A stretch of 64,000 bases of DNA from an uncultured Flavobacteriales bacterium (GTDB taxonomy: Bacteria; Bacteroidota; Bacteroidia; Flavobacteriales; Schleiferiaceae), in the NCBI GenBank assembly GCA_913055685.1, contig CAJXKC010000001.1:930001-994000 (forward strand), read 5' to 3'. Below, piece after piece: positions 1 through 9,073 of this stretch (within the stretch, counting starts at the first letter, position 1; every line of letters starts with the position of its first letter). The notes under the pieces are model-generated. The model did no database searches. It was given only the letters and a program-made list of their open reading frames with translations, and was not told the DNA's origin. The position numbers and the translations under genes are program-made.

Positions 1-13
1 GGATTTTTATGAT

Positions 14-1459
14 ATGACAAAAACAGGGATCGACGGCATACACTATTATGTTCCCTCACTAGTATTGCCAATTGAAGTATTAGCTGAGGCAAGGGGAATC
101 GATTATGCAAAACTAAATAAAGGATTGGGTCTCGAGGGCATGGCGCTTTGCGATGCCGACGAGGATGTGGCCACCATGGCCGCCGAAGCAGCCCTTCGAC
201 TGATGGAAGAACAAGGGCTAAATCCAGCAGAGATTGATCGTATTTATCTAGGAACAGAATCTGCTTTGGATGCAGCTAAGCCTACGGCCGCCTATATATT
301 GGGGATTATCGAAGAGCGATTGACCCCTAAATTTGGACCACGCTGCTTGCGCAATTGCGATATCATAGACATGACTTTCGCTTGCATTGGTGGAGTAGAT
401 GCCTTGCTGAATTCAGTAGATTATATCCGCTTAAATCCAAGTCGGAAGGCTATCGTTATTGCTGCTGATAAAGCGCAATACGATCTAGGCAGCACCGGAG
501 AATATACGCAAGGGGCAGGTGCGGTAGCACTTTCCATTAGTGCCAACCCAAAACTTTTGATTCTAGATGAGACCTACGGGGTGGCTACAAAAAGTGAATA
601 TGATTTCTTTAAACCGCGCCGGGTGTACAATAAAACTGAGTTATTGAAGGCTGCTGCTTCCTTGCTTGGTACCAACATAAGTCCCAAAGATGTGGAGGCG
701 CTTTTGGAAAGCGCTAATCATCCTTTCTGGGGCAGTGATAAGTCGGAGATTGAGTTATTTAAGGAAGAACCTGTTTTCGACGGACCTTATTCCAACGACT
801 GTTATAAGGCTCGAACCTCGGAGGCTTTAAAGCACTTAGAATCCCAAAGAGAAGGTTTTAACTTATTGGAGGATTGGCCTTATATGGTTTTCCATTTACC
901 CTATGCCTTCCAAGCTCGCCGCATGTTCACCGAAATGTGGCTCGAACGATTGAGCGCAGCTGACCTAGCTAACTTAGTCGCAGAATTAGGTATGCCATCC
1001 GGCAAAAGCCCAAATTGGGATATGGACTTTTTAAAAGCAGCTTCCAAATCGGCGTATTACCGCCAATTTATTTCCGAACGCATTGAGGCTGGTGAAAGGG
1101 CTTCCTCCAAAATTGGTAATATGTATACTGCTTCAATCTTTATGAGCTTCCTTTCCTTGTTAGAAGTGGCTAGGGAAGAAGGACGTTATTTGAAAGATCA
1201 GAACATAGGGTTTATTGCTTATGGCAGTGGATCGAAGTCCAAAGTGTTTTCAGGTCGATTCGCCGAAAACTGGCAAAGCGCCTTGCCGCAGGAAAATATT
1301 TTTGCTAGCCTTGAAAATAGAAGGCTCGTGAGCTTTGAAAGCTACGAAGCCTTGCATAGAGGCAGTCAAAAAGACCCGGTGCTTGCGCGTAAAGGCATAC
1401 GTTTTCAGGGCCTAGCAACCGAAGCTAATCGGGAGGGATATAGATATTATAAGAACTAA
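14..1459 (+). CDS. mvaS: Hydroxymethylglutaryl-CoA synthase family protein
   Basis: Condenses acetyl-CoA with acetoacetyl-CoA to HMG-CoA, the entry step of the mevalonate route to isoprenoids. The thiolase-fold catalytic set is readable: Glu82 in GTESALDA, nucleophile Cys124 in FACIGG, and His294 in VFHLPYAFQ. At 481 aa it is longer than typical bacterial MvaS (about 390) and nearer eukaryotic-type enzymes, as in other Bacteroidota. The ATG at 14 is the first usable start; an ATG at 9 runs straight into a stop. It begins an operon with the DUF2480 gene 3 nt behind it. Function from family motifs; a different acyl substrate cannot be excluded. Confidence 0.85.
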   Translation: MTKTGIDGIHYYVPSLVLPIEVLAEARGIDYAKLNKGLGLEGMALCDADEDVATMAAEAALRLMEEQGLNPAEIDRIYLGTESALDAAKPTAAYILGIIEERLTPKFGPRCLRNCDIIDMTFACIGGVDALLNSVDYIRLNPSRKAIVIAADKAQYDLGSTGEYTQGAGAVALSISANPKLLILDETYGVATKSEYDFFKPRRVYNKTELLKAAASLLGTNISPKDVEALLESANHPFWGSDKSEIELFKEEPVFDGPYSNDCYKARTSEALKHLESQREGFNLLEDWPYMVFHLPYAFQARRMFTEMWLERLSAADLANLVAELGMPSGKSPNWDMDFLKAASKSAYYRQFISERIEAGERASSKIGNMYTASIFMSFLSLLEVAREEGRYLKDQNIGFIAYGSGSKSKVFSGRFAENWQSALPQENIFASLENRRLVSFESYEALHRGSQKDPVLARKGIRFQGLATEANREGYRYYKN

Positions 1460-1462
1460 TCG

Positions 1463-1966
1463 ATGGAGGAAATTCGCAATAAGGTAGCCGAAAGTGGTCT
1501 AATCACCCTTAGTCTGGAGGACTACTATCCGCGAGCAGCACGCTTAAATTTGGATATTGCTCCCTGGCTTTATGAGGGCATGATATTGCGTGAAAAAGAT
1601 TTTAGAGCCCACTTAAAGGAGCACGATTGGTCGCAATACCAAGACGCTTATGTGGCGGTATTCTGTTCGGCCGATGCTATTGTTCCCCAGTGGGCGTATA
1701 TGCTCTTGGGCTCCTATCTGCAAGGTCTGGCCAAGAAAGTAGTTTTTGGTGATCAGGCAATTCTGGAAACGGTAGTGATGGATGAAGTGCTTTCAAAACT
1801 GGATCTGGAACAATTCAAGGATAAAAGGGTGATCCTTAAAGGTTGTGGGTCTTTGCCAATTCCGCCACAGGCCTACCTAAAGTTTAGTATGGAATTACAA
1901 AAGGTAGTAAAGAGCCTCATGTTTGGGGAAGCTTGTTCTACCGTACCGATATACAAGAAAAAGTAG
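1463..1966 (+). CDS. DUF2480 family protein
   Basis: 167-aa cytoplasmic protein with no signal peptide or membrane segment, matching the Bacteroidota-restricted DUF2480 family (for example the VFCSADAIVPQWAYMLL stretch). A CSADAIVP segment and a KGCGSLPIPP segment are the most conserved-looking parts; the two cysteines could be functional but this is a guess. It starts 3 nt after the HMG-CoA synthase stop and ends 8 nt before the DUF3050 gene, so the three are presumably co-transcribed. Biochemical role unknown. Confidence 0.75.
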   Translation: MEEIRNKVAESGLITLSLEDYYPRAARLNLDIAPWLYEGMILREKDFRAHLKEHDWSQYQDAYVAVFCSADAIVPQWAYMLLGSYLQGLAKKVVFGDQAILETVVMDEVLSKLDLEQFKDKRVILKGCGSLPIPPQAYLKFSMELQKVVKSLMFGEACSTVPIYKKK

Positions 1967-1974
1967 TTGGAGAC

Positions 1975-2784
1975 ATGGATTTTGATATTCTTGGTATAAA
2001 GCAGGCAATTCGTGAAGAACGCGAAGCCTTATTAAAGCATCCTATTTATAATCAGTTTCAGGATCTTGGACAGCTTCGCATTTTTATGGAGCACCATGTT
2101 TTTGCAGTCTGGGATTTCATGCTTTTGCTGAAGGCTTTGCAACGTCGCTTAACCTCGGTGGAAGAAGCTTGGACCCCAAGTGAAAGTCGCATTGCCCGAC
2201 GTCTTATCAATGATATTGTACTAGCCGAAGAAAGTGACCTCGATATAAATGGGGAGCCAGCTAGCCATTACGAGATGTACCTACACGCAATGAACCAATG
2301 CGGTGCCGATACTAGGGCGATTAATCACCTGGTGCGCAAGGTACGCGAGGGGCATAGTCTTAAATCGGTGATGAAGTACAATGTGGCGGAATTAGATCCA
2401 GTGGTCCTCGACTTCATCAGAACTTCTTGGGAAATAGTTCGCGATGGTGGGACGCATGAAATTGCCGCCGCTTTTACTTTTGGTCGCGAAGATTTAATCC
2501 CCGATTTATTTACAGAGATTGTTAGAGATCTAAACGCCAAGTTCGGTGGCGAGTTAAGTGCTTTCGTGTATTATTTGGAGCGCCACATTGAAATCGATGG
2601 CGATGAACACGGACCCATGGCCGAAAAGATGATCCGCGAGCTTTGCGGTAATGATCAACAGAAATGGGAGGAAGGAAAACAGGCAGCTAAGAAAGCCCTA
2701 GCTGCCCGTTTAAAATTATGGGATTCGATTGCTACTCGACTGGAGCAATGGAGTCCTGAGGAGCAGCATTCTCTAGCTTATTAA
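1975..2784 (+). CDS. DUF3050 (haem-oxygenase-like fold) protein
   Basis: About 269 aa from the ATG at 1975 (MDFDILGIKQAIR), preferred to the ORF-track start at 1933, which lies inside the preceding gene; a GGAG precedes it. The all-helical sequence with spaced His/Glu residues (FMEHHVFAVWDF, ESDLDINGEPASHYEMYLHAM, YYLERHIEIDGDEHGP) is typical of DUF3050, which resembles haem-oxygenase-like and diiron oxidase proteins. That makes metal binding plausible but not shown. Third gene of the HMG-CoA synthase operon. Its 3' end overlaps the convergent lipoprotein gene by 53 bp. Confidence 0.75.
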   Translation: MDFDILGIKQAIREEREALLKHPIYNQFQDLGQLRIFMEHHVFAVWDFMLLLKALQRRLTSVEEAWTPSESRIARRLINDIVLAEESDLDINGEPASHYEMYLHAMNQCGADTRAINHLVRKVREGHSLKSVMKYNVAELDPVVLDFIRTSWEIVRDGGTHEIAAAFTFGREDLIPDLFTEIVRDLNAKFGGELSAFVYYLERHIEIDGDEHGPMAEKMIRELCGNDQQKWEEGKQAAKKALAARLKLWDSIATRLEQWSPEEQHSLAY

Positions 2785-3196
2785 GCATCGCTTTTCCGTT
2801 TACTAAGGCCTTTTGGGTAATTTCGTCGATGCGGGCCATTTTATCTTTTTCGGCTTTTAGGAATTCGGCTTTTTCGCTGTCGCTCCAGCTGTCATTCCAG
2901 GCACCTGAGTAATCGTGCATCCACTTCATCATAGCATCTTTAGCAAACTTTAGCTCGGTGGCGGCAGTCATAATCTCAAGGCTGTCTTCCGAACCTATGG
3001 AGGCTTGCATTAAGTCACCTTGCATTTTACTCATCGGCGTCATTTCTGGCATTACCTTATCGTGTAAAGCCATTACCTCACTTTTTAAGGAGTCGATTAG
3101 ATTAGTGCCACTGGCCGCTGAATTTGCATTTTCAGCGCTATTGTTACAAGCCACCGCAAAGGCACCTGCAACTAGGAATAGGATTAGTTTCTTCAT
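2732..3196 (-). CDS. Small helical lipoprotein
   Basis: 154-aa predicted lipoprotein: signal MKKLILFLVAGAFAVAC ends in a lipobox cysteine at residue 17, followed by an Asn/Ser/Ala linker and a soluble helical domain (LIDSLKSEVMALHDKVMPEM, KFAKDAMMKWMHDY). It resembles short flavobacterial lipoproteins sometimes annotated as viral A-type inclusion protein, a name without functional content. Lone gene on the minus strand, divergent from the SCO gene and overlapping the DUF3050 gene tail-to-tail by 53 bp. Function unknown; envelope location inferred. Confidence 0.75.
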   Translation of the reverse strand: MKKLILFLVAGAFAVACNNSAENANSAASGTNLIDSLKSEVMALHDKVMPEMTPMSKMQGDLMQASIGSEDSLEIMTAATELKFAKDAMMKWMHDYSGAWNDSWSDSEKAEFLKAEKDKMARIDEITQKALVNGKAMLNKLENAAPQDSIAPVE

Positions 3197-3255
3197 AGGA
3201 AATACTTTGCGACGAAGTTAAGAAGCAAATCACCGATTATAGGTGACTTGCTTCC

Positions 3256-3263
3256 TATTTTTG
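3256..3263 (+). promoter_or_regulatory. -7 box TATTTTTG for the SCO gene
   Basis: TATTTTTG fits the Bacteroidota -7 consensus TAnnTTTG. Only 4 nt separate it from the ATG at 3268, so the transcript would be leaderless or nearly so. No TTG -33 element at 17-23 nt spacing is seen. Confidence 0.5.
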
Positions 3264-3267
3264 CATT

Positions 3268-3951
3268 ATGAAAGTGAAATTGACGACTACCGACTGGTTG
3301 CGTATTGCGGTTTTGGTTTTAGTATTTGTAGGCGGAATTACCGGATCTTATTTTATCCTAAAGCCTAAGCCCCGTCTGCCTATCTATAATCCGTCTGAGC
3401 TAGATCGACGTTTAGTGGCCGAAGATATGCGCGGTAAGGGACGTAATCATAAGGTCCTGCCTTTTGCCTTAATTAATCAGTACGGCGACACTTTAAGCGA
3501 TGCCGATATGGAAGGTAAGATCTATGTGGCGGATTTCTTCTTTACGGTTTGCCCGGATATTTGCAAAGACATGGCGGTACAGAAGCGGCGCTTGCAAGAG
3601 GTTTTAAAGGATCAATCGGATTTTGCTATTCTTTCACATTCTGTAACTCCCGAAATGGATTCAGTACCGGTAATTAAAGCTTATGCTGATATGCAGGGTG
3701 CCATCCCCGGCAAATGGTACATCCTCACGGGCGACAAGCCTCAGATTTACAATTTGGCCCGCCGTTCCTACTTCGCCATTTTCGATCAAGGGGGGAAGGG
3801 CGATGAAGCGGACTTTATCCATACCGAAAACTTCGTGTTAATCGATAAAGAAAAACGCATTCGTGGCTATTACGACGGTACTAGTGAAGAGGATGTGGAT
3901 CGCTTGATACGGGATTATGGGATATTGAAGCAGGAGTATTTAGAAGAATAG
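3268..3951 (+). CDS. SCO1/SenC family copper chaperone
   Basis: 227 aa with an N-terminal membrane anchor (residues about 11-31) and a thioredoxin-fold periplasmic domain. The copper-binding set of the Sco family is complete: CPDIC (Cys95, Cys99) and His185 in FIHTEN. Sco proteins deliver copper to, or maintain thiols of, the CuA site of cytochrome oxidase. The gene stands alone between a lipoprotein and the Lhr operon, so its oxidase partner is not local. A TATTTTTG box 4 nt before the ATG supports this start. Confidence 0.9.
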   Translation: MKVKLTTTDWLRIAVLVLVFVGGITGSYFILKPKPRLPIYNPSELDRRLVAEDMRGKGRNHKVLPFALINQYGDTLSDADMEGKIYVADFFFTVCPDICKDMAVQKRRLQEVLKDQSDFAILSHSVTPEMDSVPVIKAYADMQGAIPGKWYILTGDKPQIYNLARRSYFAIFDQGGKGDEADFIHTENFVLIDKEKRIRGYYDGTSEEDVDRLIRDYGILKQEYLEE

Positions 3952-3992
3952 AGAAGGAGAAGAAGTTATCTTGCTTTTAGAGATATCTTACC

Positions 3993-4039
3993 TTCATGCT
4001 GCGCCTGTTGAACCGTCTTTCGAACGGCTCAAGATGACA
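3993..4039. repeat. Degenerate extragenic inverted repeat
   Basis: In the SCO/Lhr intergenic gap lies an imperfect hairpin with arms around TCATGCTGCGCCTGTTGAA and CGAACGGCTCAAGATGACA. It resembles a decayed copy of the dispersed extragenic palindromes of many Bacteroidota with a TCATGCTGAGC...GCTCAGCATGA pattern. Copy number cannot be judged from one window. It may also serve as a weak transcription barrier between the convergent genes. Confidence 0.45.
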
Positions 4040-4094
4040 TCGACTGTCGATAGCAGGGATTAAGCTGCCCATTGGCTTTTCCTCTTATCTCGGA

Positions 4095-6515
4095 TCACCC
4101 TAAATCCAATTGCATTTTCTTTACCCTTTCTTCCAAGCTTTCGGTAGTCATCCGTTCCCGAAGTCGATCAACCATAATTGGAAAGCAAAAGGGACTGGGT
4201 TTTTCGAGTTCCTGAATAATTATGTCTTGCTCCGCTATGCGTTCTAAAGCTTGGCGAAGCCTTCCTTCTTCTAATTGGAACTCCAGAGCCTCTTCATAGG
4301 CTTGTTGCAATAAAAGGTTTTCGGGTTCATAATCGTTGAGCACTTTAAAGATTAAGGAGCTACTGCTTTGCAAATGCTTGTCTTTGATGGGTTCGCCGGG
4401 GTAGCCCCGATAAACCATGCCCGAGATAACCGCGATATCACGGAAGCGTCTACCCGCCAATTCAATGGCATTTACACTATGCATGATATCTTCCCGCAGG
4501 TCTACTGTGCTAAAGATGTCAGAGTCCAAGGCATCTTCGATAGGAAAAGGCTTGTCGCTCAGTAATTCGAAGCCATAATCATTCATAGCAATACTGGCAC
4601 TAAAGGGCTCTAAAAGAGATAGCCTATAGGCTAAAAGTGCCGCCATTCCCTCGTGAACCGCCCTGCCTTCAAAAGGATATACAAATAAATGATGCCCCTC
4701 TCGGCTGCACATTTTCTCGATGAGCAATTGCTCCCGCCTGGGAATAATGGAACGTTCTTCTTGTACCTCCCAGAGCGGACTAATTAGTTTGAGTTCGGGG
4801 TCGCTGCTGCTACGATTATGACTCTCCTCTAGCTTCTGGCGAAGCATCTGACCCATTTGTGCCGAAAGAGGCATCCGACCGCCTTGCCAACTGGGAACCT
4901 GTCCTTTTTTACTGCGACTTAATTTAACCTGAGCTTCCATTCCGCGGAAGCGCACCAGTTCTAGATTCCGACCAGCAAACCAAAAGACATCACCGGGCTT
5001 TAATCGCGAAATAAAATACTCTTCTATAGTGCCCAAATAACCACCACTTTCAAATTTGATTTTCACTACCCCATCGCCCACAATGGTGCCAATACTCATG
5101 CGGTGGCGCATAGCGGTGCGTCGGCGTTGGACCTTGTAAAGGCCATCTTCATCCACTTCTACCTTGTGAAACTCATCGTAGGATTCGAGGCTATCGCCTC
5201 CGTGGCGAATGAAATCTAAACACCACTGCCATTCATGGTCTTGTAGACTTTGATAGGAAAAGGTGGCCCGAATTTCCGGAAGAATCGCATCAGGCTTAAA
5301 GCCAGAACCAACGGCTAGCGTAACCAAGAATTGCACGAGTACGTCGAAAGAGCGTAGGTAAGGAAAGCGTGCTTCTACTAATTCTTCCTCAATAGCCTGT
5401 CGCAATGCGGCTGCCTCTACCAATTCTAAACTGTGGGTGGGGACAAAGTAAATTCGACTGGTGGCTCCCGGCTGGTGACCACTGCGCCCAGCCCTTTGCA
5501 TGAAGCGCGCCACTCCCTTGGGAGAGCCAACCTGTATAATGGTCTCTACCGGGCGGAAGTCCACACCCAAGTCCAAACTACTAGTGCAAACCACCGCTTT
5601 TAATTGGCCCGTATAAAGGGCGTCTTCGACCCAATTGCGTAAATCTTTTGAAATGCTGCTGTGGTGCATCGCCATTAAGCCTGCAAGCTCGGGGGCTACA
5701 TCTAATATGCGTTGATACCATATTTCTGCCTGGGAGCGAGTATTGGTGAAAATGAGGGTCGATTCCGATTCCATAATAACTGGAATTACCTTCTCCAACA
5801 TTTTTATACCTAGGTGTCCCGCCCAGGGGAGTACTTCAACCGAATCAGGTAATACCGAAACTACTTCGATGGCCTTGCGCATGCCCGAGCGAATAAGCGC
5901 GGTTTTCGCTTCTGGAAATTCGGGGCCTAGCAAAACCTGCATGGCTTCCTCCATATTCCCTATAGTTGCGGAAATCCCCCAAGTGCGTAAATTGGGATTC
6001 ATCCCTCGCAGGCGGCTCAAGGCCAACTCCATTTGCACCGCCCGCTTGGAGCCCATAAGCTCATGCCATTCATCCACTACTACCGTGTGTAGTTTTTTAA
6101 AGATGCGCTCATTCTCCTTCATGGCGAGCAGCAAATGCAAACTCTCCGGAGTAGTGATGAGCAAATGCGGCATTTGCTTTTTTTGCTTGGCACGCTGACT
6201 AGTACTGGTATCCCCTGTGCGAATGTCTACCGTGAGTTCCAGGCCCATGCCTTCGATTGCGCGTTCAGCCGACTGCCGAATTTCTTTAGCTAAGGCCCGA
6301 ATAGGGGTAATCCAAAGGATGCAGAGCCCTTTTTTGGAATTGGAATGCAATAGGGCCGGTAGGAGCAAAGAATAAGTCTTGCCACTACCAGTGGGCGCGT
6401 TTACAATACCCGAATTTCCATCGGCATAAGCGCGCCAAGCAGCCTCCTGAAAGGCGGCAGGTTCCCAGTCCAATGACCGAAACCAATCCTGCGCTTTTTG
6501 AGCAGCGGCGGCCAA
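4095..6515 (-). CDS. Lhr-type DEXH-box helicase (ligase-associated DNA repair type)
   Basis: 806-aa SF2 helicase. Walker A APTGSGKT (residues 40-47), DEXH box DEWH (148-151), motif III SAT (182-184) and motif VI QRAGRSGHQPG near residue 340 are intact, followed by a long C-terminal region as in the Lhr family. Length and sequence fit the ligase-associated DNA damage response helicase subfamily, normally encoded beside an ATP-dependent DNA ligase and an exonuclease. Neither partner is in this window. Last gene of a minus-strand operon, 3 nt after the aldo/keto reductase. Confidence 0.85.
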   Translation of the reverse strand: MAAAAQKAQDWFRSLDWEPAAFQEAAWRAYADGNSGIVNAPTGSGKTYSLLLPALLHSNSKKGLCILWITPIRALAKEIRQSAERAIEGMGLELTVDIRTGDTSTSQRAKQKKQMPHLLITTPESLHLLLAMKENERIFKKLHTVVVDEWHELMGSKRAVQMELALSRLRGMNPNLRTWGISATIGNMEEAMQVLLGPEFPEAKTALIRSGMRKAIEVVSVLPDSVEVLPWAGHLGIKMLEKVIPVIMESESTLIFTNTRSQAEIWYQRILDVAPELAGLMAMHHSSISKDLRNWVEDALYTGQLKAVVCTSSLDLGVDFRPVETIIQVGSPKGVARFMQRAGRSGHQPGATSRIYFVPTHSLELVEAAALRQAIEEELVEARFPYLRSFDVLVQFLVTLAVGSGFKPDAILPEIRATFSYQSLQDHEWQWCLDFIRHGGDSLESYDEFHKVEVDEDGLYKVQRRRTAMRHRMSIGTIVGDGVVKIKFESGGYLGTIEEYFISRLKPGDVFWFAGRNLELVRFRGMEAQVKLSRSKKGQVPSWQGGRMPLSAQMGQMLRQKLEESHNRSSSDPELKLISPLWEVQEERSIIPRREQLLIEKMCSREGHHLFVYPFEGRAVHEGMAALLAYRLSLLEPFSASIAMNDYGFELLSDKPFPIEDALDSDIFSTVDLREDIMHSVNAIELAGRRFRDIAVISGMVYRGYPGEPIKDKHLQSSSSLIFKVLNDYEPENLLLQQAYEEALEFQLEEGRLRQALERIAEQDIIIQELEKPSPFCFPIMVDRLRERMTTESLEERVKKMQLDLG

Positions 6516-6518
6516 GTT

Positions 6519-7511
6519 TTAGAAAGGTGGGTGAACTGGGCGGTTGTCGATTATCGCTTCGATACGCTCCATTACCTCGGGGCTAAGCTTTTCTTTAGCC
6601 GCTCCGGCTTTGAGATTTTCTTCGAGCTGACTAAGCTTTGAGGCGCCCAAAATAGTGGTGCTTACATTGGGGTTTTTTAAAGTCCAGGCGATAGCCATAA
6701 CTGGCATGCTTAATCCAAGGTCTTTTGCTACATCAGTAAGTTTATTCACCTTATTGAACCAGTCTTCCTGCAGGTTCATTTTGGCTAACCAATTAAGCTC
6801 CTCTAAGGAAAGGCGAGAGTTTTCGGGGACTCCATTGTTGTACTTTCCAGTGAGGACACCACTGGCCAGCGGACTCCAGATAGTGGTGCCTAGACCTACG
6901 GTTTTGTAAATCTGGCTAAACTCCACTTCTACTTTTTCGCGATGGAACAAATTGTACTGCGGCTGCTCCATGGTAGGCGGAATCAAATTGTATTGACGGG
7001 CAACCATATGGGCCTCCATAATTTCTTGCGCACTCCACTCTGAGGTGCCCCAGTACAAAATTTTACCCTGCTGGATTAAATTATGCATGGTCCAAACCGT
7101 CTCCTCGATCGGAGTTTCCTTATCGGGTCGGTGGCAGTAAAATAAATCGAGGTAGTCTACCTGCAAACGTTTTAAAGCCTGATGGCAAGCTTCGGTTAAA
7201 TGCTTACGGGTATTGCCCTTTTGGGTGGGCTTAGAATATTTTAATCCGCTGATACCAAAATAGGCTTTACTGGATACCAAATAAGAATCGCGACTCCAAT
7301 TGAGGTCCTTCAAAACCTCACCCATTAATAGTTCCGATTTGCCATCGGCATACACTTCGGCATTATCAAAGAAGTTTACCCCATGGTCGTAGGCATAAGC
7401 CATTAATTCTGTGGCTAAATCTTTACCGATTTGGGTGCCAAAAGTGATCCAAGATCCAAAACTCATTTCGGAGACTTGTAGTCCCGATTTTCCTAATCTG
7501 CGGTATTCCAT
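6519..7511 (-). CDS. Aldo/keto reductase
   Basis: 330-aa NADPH-dependent oxidoreductase of the (beta/alpha)8 AKR superfamily, closest in look to the voltage-gated potassium channel beta-subunit/YghZ-like branch (MEYRRLGKSGLQVSEMSFGSW). The catalytic tetrad is present: Asp49, Tyr54, Lys82 and His127 (FYCHRPD). Substrate unknown. The ATG at 7511 lies inside the end of the upstream S41 protease gene (19-nt overlap), which suggests translational coupling in the operon. Confidence 0.85.
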   Translation of the reverse strand: MEYRRLGKSGLQVSEMSFGSWITFGTQIGKDLATELMAYAYDHGVNFFDNAEVYADGKSELLMGEVLKDLNWSRDSYLVSSKAYFGISGLKYSKPTQKGNTRKHLTEACHQALKRLQVDYLDLFYCHRPDKETPIEETVWTMHNLIQQGKILYWGTSEWSAQEIMEAHMVARQYNLIPPTMEQPQYNLFHREKVEVEFSQIYKTVGLGTTIWSPLASGVLTGKYNNGVPENSRLSLEELNWLAKMNLQEDWFNKVNKLTDVAKDLGLSMPVMAIAWTLKNPNVSTTILGASKLSQLEENLKAGAAKEKLSPEVMERIEAIIDNRPVHPPF

Positions 7512-9073
7512 TCTTTTTCTTTTAGGGCTCCTAAAGCTTCTTGCACATAAGCATCGTCTAGGGCATAGACCCTTTGGTAGGCTCGGGTACCAAAACGATT
7601 GTAGGCAATAAAGGCTTTGAGACGATTTTTCAAAATTGCCAGTTCAAGTTCATTCTCCTTAACAATACGTTCCGTCACTGGTTTACCAAAGAAGCTTTCC
7701 AAAACAGTGGAGTCGGCTTGCCAATGCTTTACAAAGCTATCTTCTTGCCAAAGGGCCAATTCTTTGCGGCGTTCATCCACGTATTTAAAGGCTTGCTCAT
7801 CGAGGTTAACCGTCATCGCTAAGTGATAGAGCAGGCGGGTGCTAGAAGTGGTGTCGTAACCCACTTCCACATCGGGTAGGATACCCCCAATATTGCGTCT
7901 TTCCTTTAGTTCAGTTTCCTCTGGAAGGAGCACGGTAGAATCACTGCTTTGCTCAGATCCTGTATTGCCATGGTAGTAATAAGCTTGATCGTAAGTGTCG
8001 TAGTCGCGTTGGATAGATCGGCCCGAAGGGGTGTAATAGCGCTGGGTGGTGAGTCGCATTTTAGATCCGTCTTGCAGGCTAATTTCCTCTTGAACTAGTC
8101 CCTTTCCGAAGGAACGGCGACCCACAATAATTCCGCGCTGATGATCCTGCACCGCCCCCGCTACAATTTCGCTCGCTGAGGCACTACCGCGATTGATAAG
8201 AACTGCTAAGCCTCCCTTTTCGAAGTATCCCCGACGGGAAGCGTAAAATTCTTCAATTTCCCCTTGGCGGTCTTTGGTAAATACGATCATCTGCCCTTTG
8301 GATAGAAACTCATCGGCTATTTGGTCGGCCGCTGCCAATAGGCCGCCGGGGTTATCACGAAGGTCAAGGATAATGTTCTTCGCCCCTTCATTTTGCAGGT
8401 CGCGCAATGAACGACGCACTTCTTGGGCACTTCGCGCTGTAAACTTGGTGAGCTTTATAATGCCAACCGAATCGTTTAGTAAGAAGTAAGAGCTTACCGA
8501 ATTAAGTCCGACTTCGCCTCGCTTTACATCTATTTCCAGATGTAGGTTTTCGGCCGGTCGAAAGAGGCCTAGTTTTACGCTAGTGCCGGATACACCTTTA
8601 AGCGTAGCTAGTACTTTTTGAGAATTTAAGCTTGGTCCAAAAAGCTGAACTGTGTCGGCCAAAAGTATGCGGTCACCGGCAATAATCCCCGCTTTGGCAG
8701 AAGGGCCATCGGGCATTACTTGTACCACGGTTAAACTATCATTGTAAATCTTAAACTCGATACCGATTCCCACAAAAGAGCCCCGAATCGACTCTTCACT
8801 AGCCGATACCTGATCTTCGGGAATGTAGGTAGAGTGGGGGTCGAGGTGATGTAATAACTCCGATATGGTTTGATCCAAGAGGCTATCGGTGTTCACCTGA
8901 TCGACATATTCGTAATCGATGTAATTAATGATTTGGCGGAGTTTCTGTTCTCTTTCGCTCGCCTCATTAAAAACTACGGTTTTATGAGGGAAGTTAAAGA
9001 AGACGCCTAGGCCAATGCCAAAAAGCATGGCCGCTGCCAATAATAAAGGGTATAGAGTTTTGGAATTATTCAA
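7493..9073 (-). CDS. S41 family C-terminal processing protease
   Basis: 526-aa CtpA-type serine protease with an N-terminal membrane anchor (residues about 8-27), a PDZ domain (about 95-180) and the S41 catalytic domain. The Ser/Lys dyad is Ser299 in GSASASEIV and Lys324 in FGKGLVQ, 25 residues apart as in the family. It probably acts in the periplasm on C-termini of envelope proteins. It overlaps the deaminase gene by 8 nt upstream and the reductase by 19 nt downstream. A paralogue lies at 43022-44665. Confidence 0.9.
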   Translation of the reverse strand: MNNSKTLYPLLLAAAMLFGIGLGVFFNFPHKTVVFNEASEREQKLRQIINYIDYEYVDQVNTDSLLDQTISELLHHLDPHSTYIPEDQVSASEESIRGSFVGIGIEFKIYNDSLTVVQVMPDGPSAKAGIIAGDRILLADTVQLFGPSLNSQKVLATLKGVSGTSVKLGLFRPAENLHLEIDVKRGEVGLNSVSSYFLLNDSVGIIKLTKFTARSAQEVRRSLRDLQNEGAKNIILDLRDNPGGLLAAADQIADEFLSKGQMIVFTKDRQGEIEEFYASRRGYFEKGGLAVLINRGSASASEIVAGAVQDHQRGIIVGRRSFGKGLVQEEISLQDGSKMRLTTQRYYTPSGRSIQRDYDTYDQAYYYHGNTGSEQSSDSTVLLPEETELKERRNIGGILPDVEVGYDTTSSTRLLYHLAMTVNLDEQAFKYVDERRKELALWQEDSFVKHWQADSTVLESFFGKPVTERIVKENELELAILKNRLKAFIAYNRFGTRAYQRVYALDDAYVQEALGALKEKEWNTAD

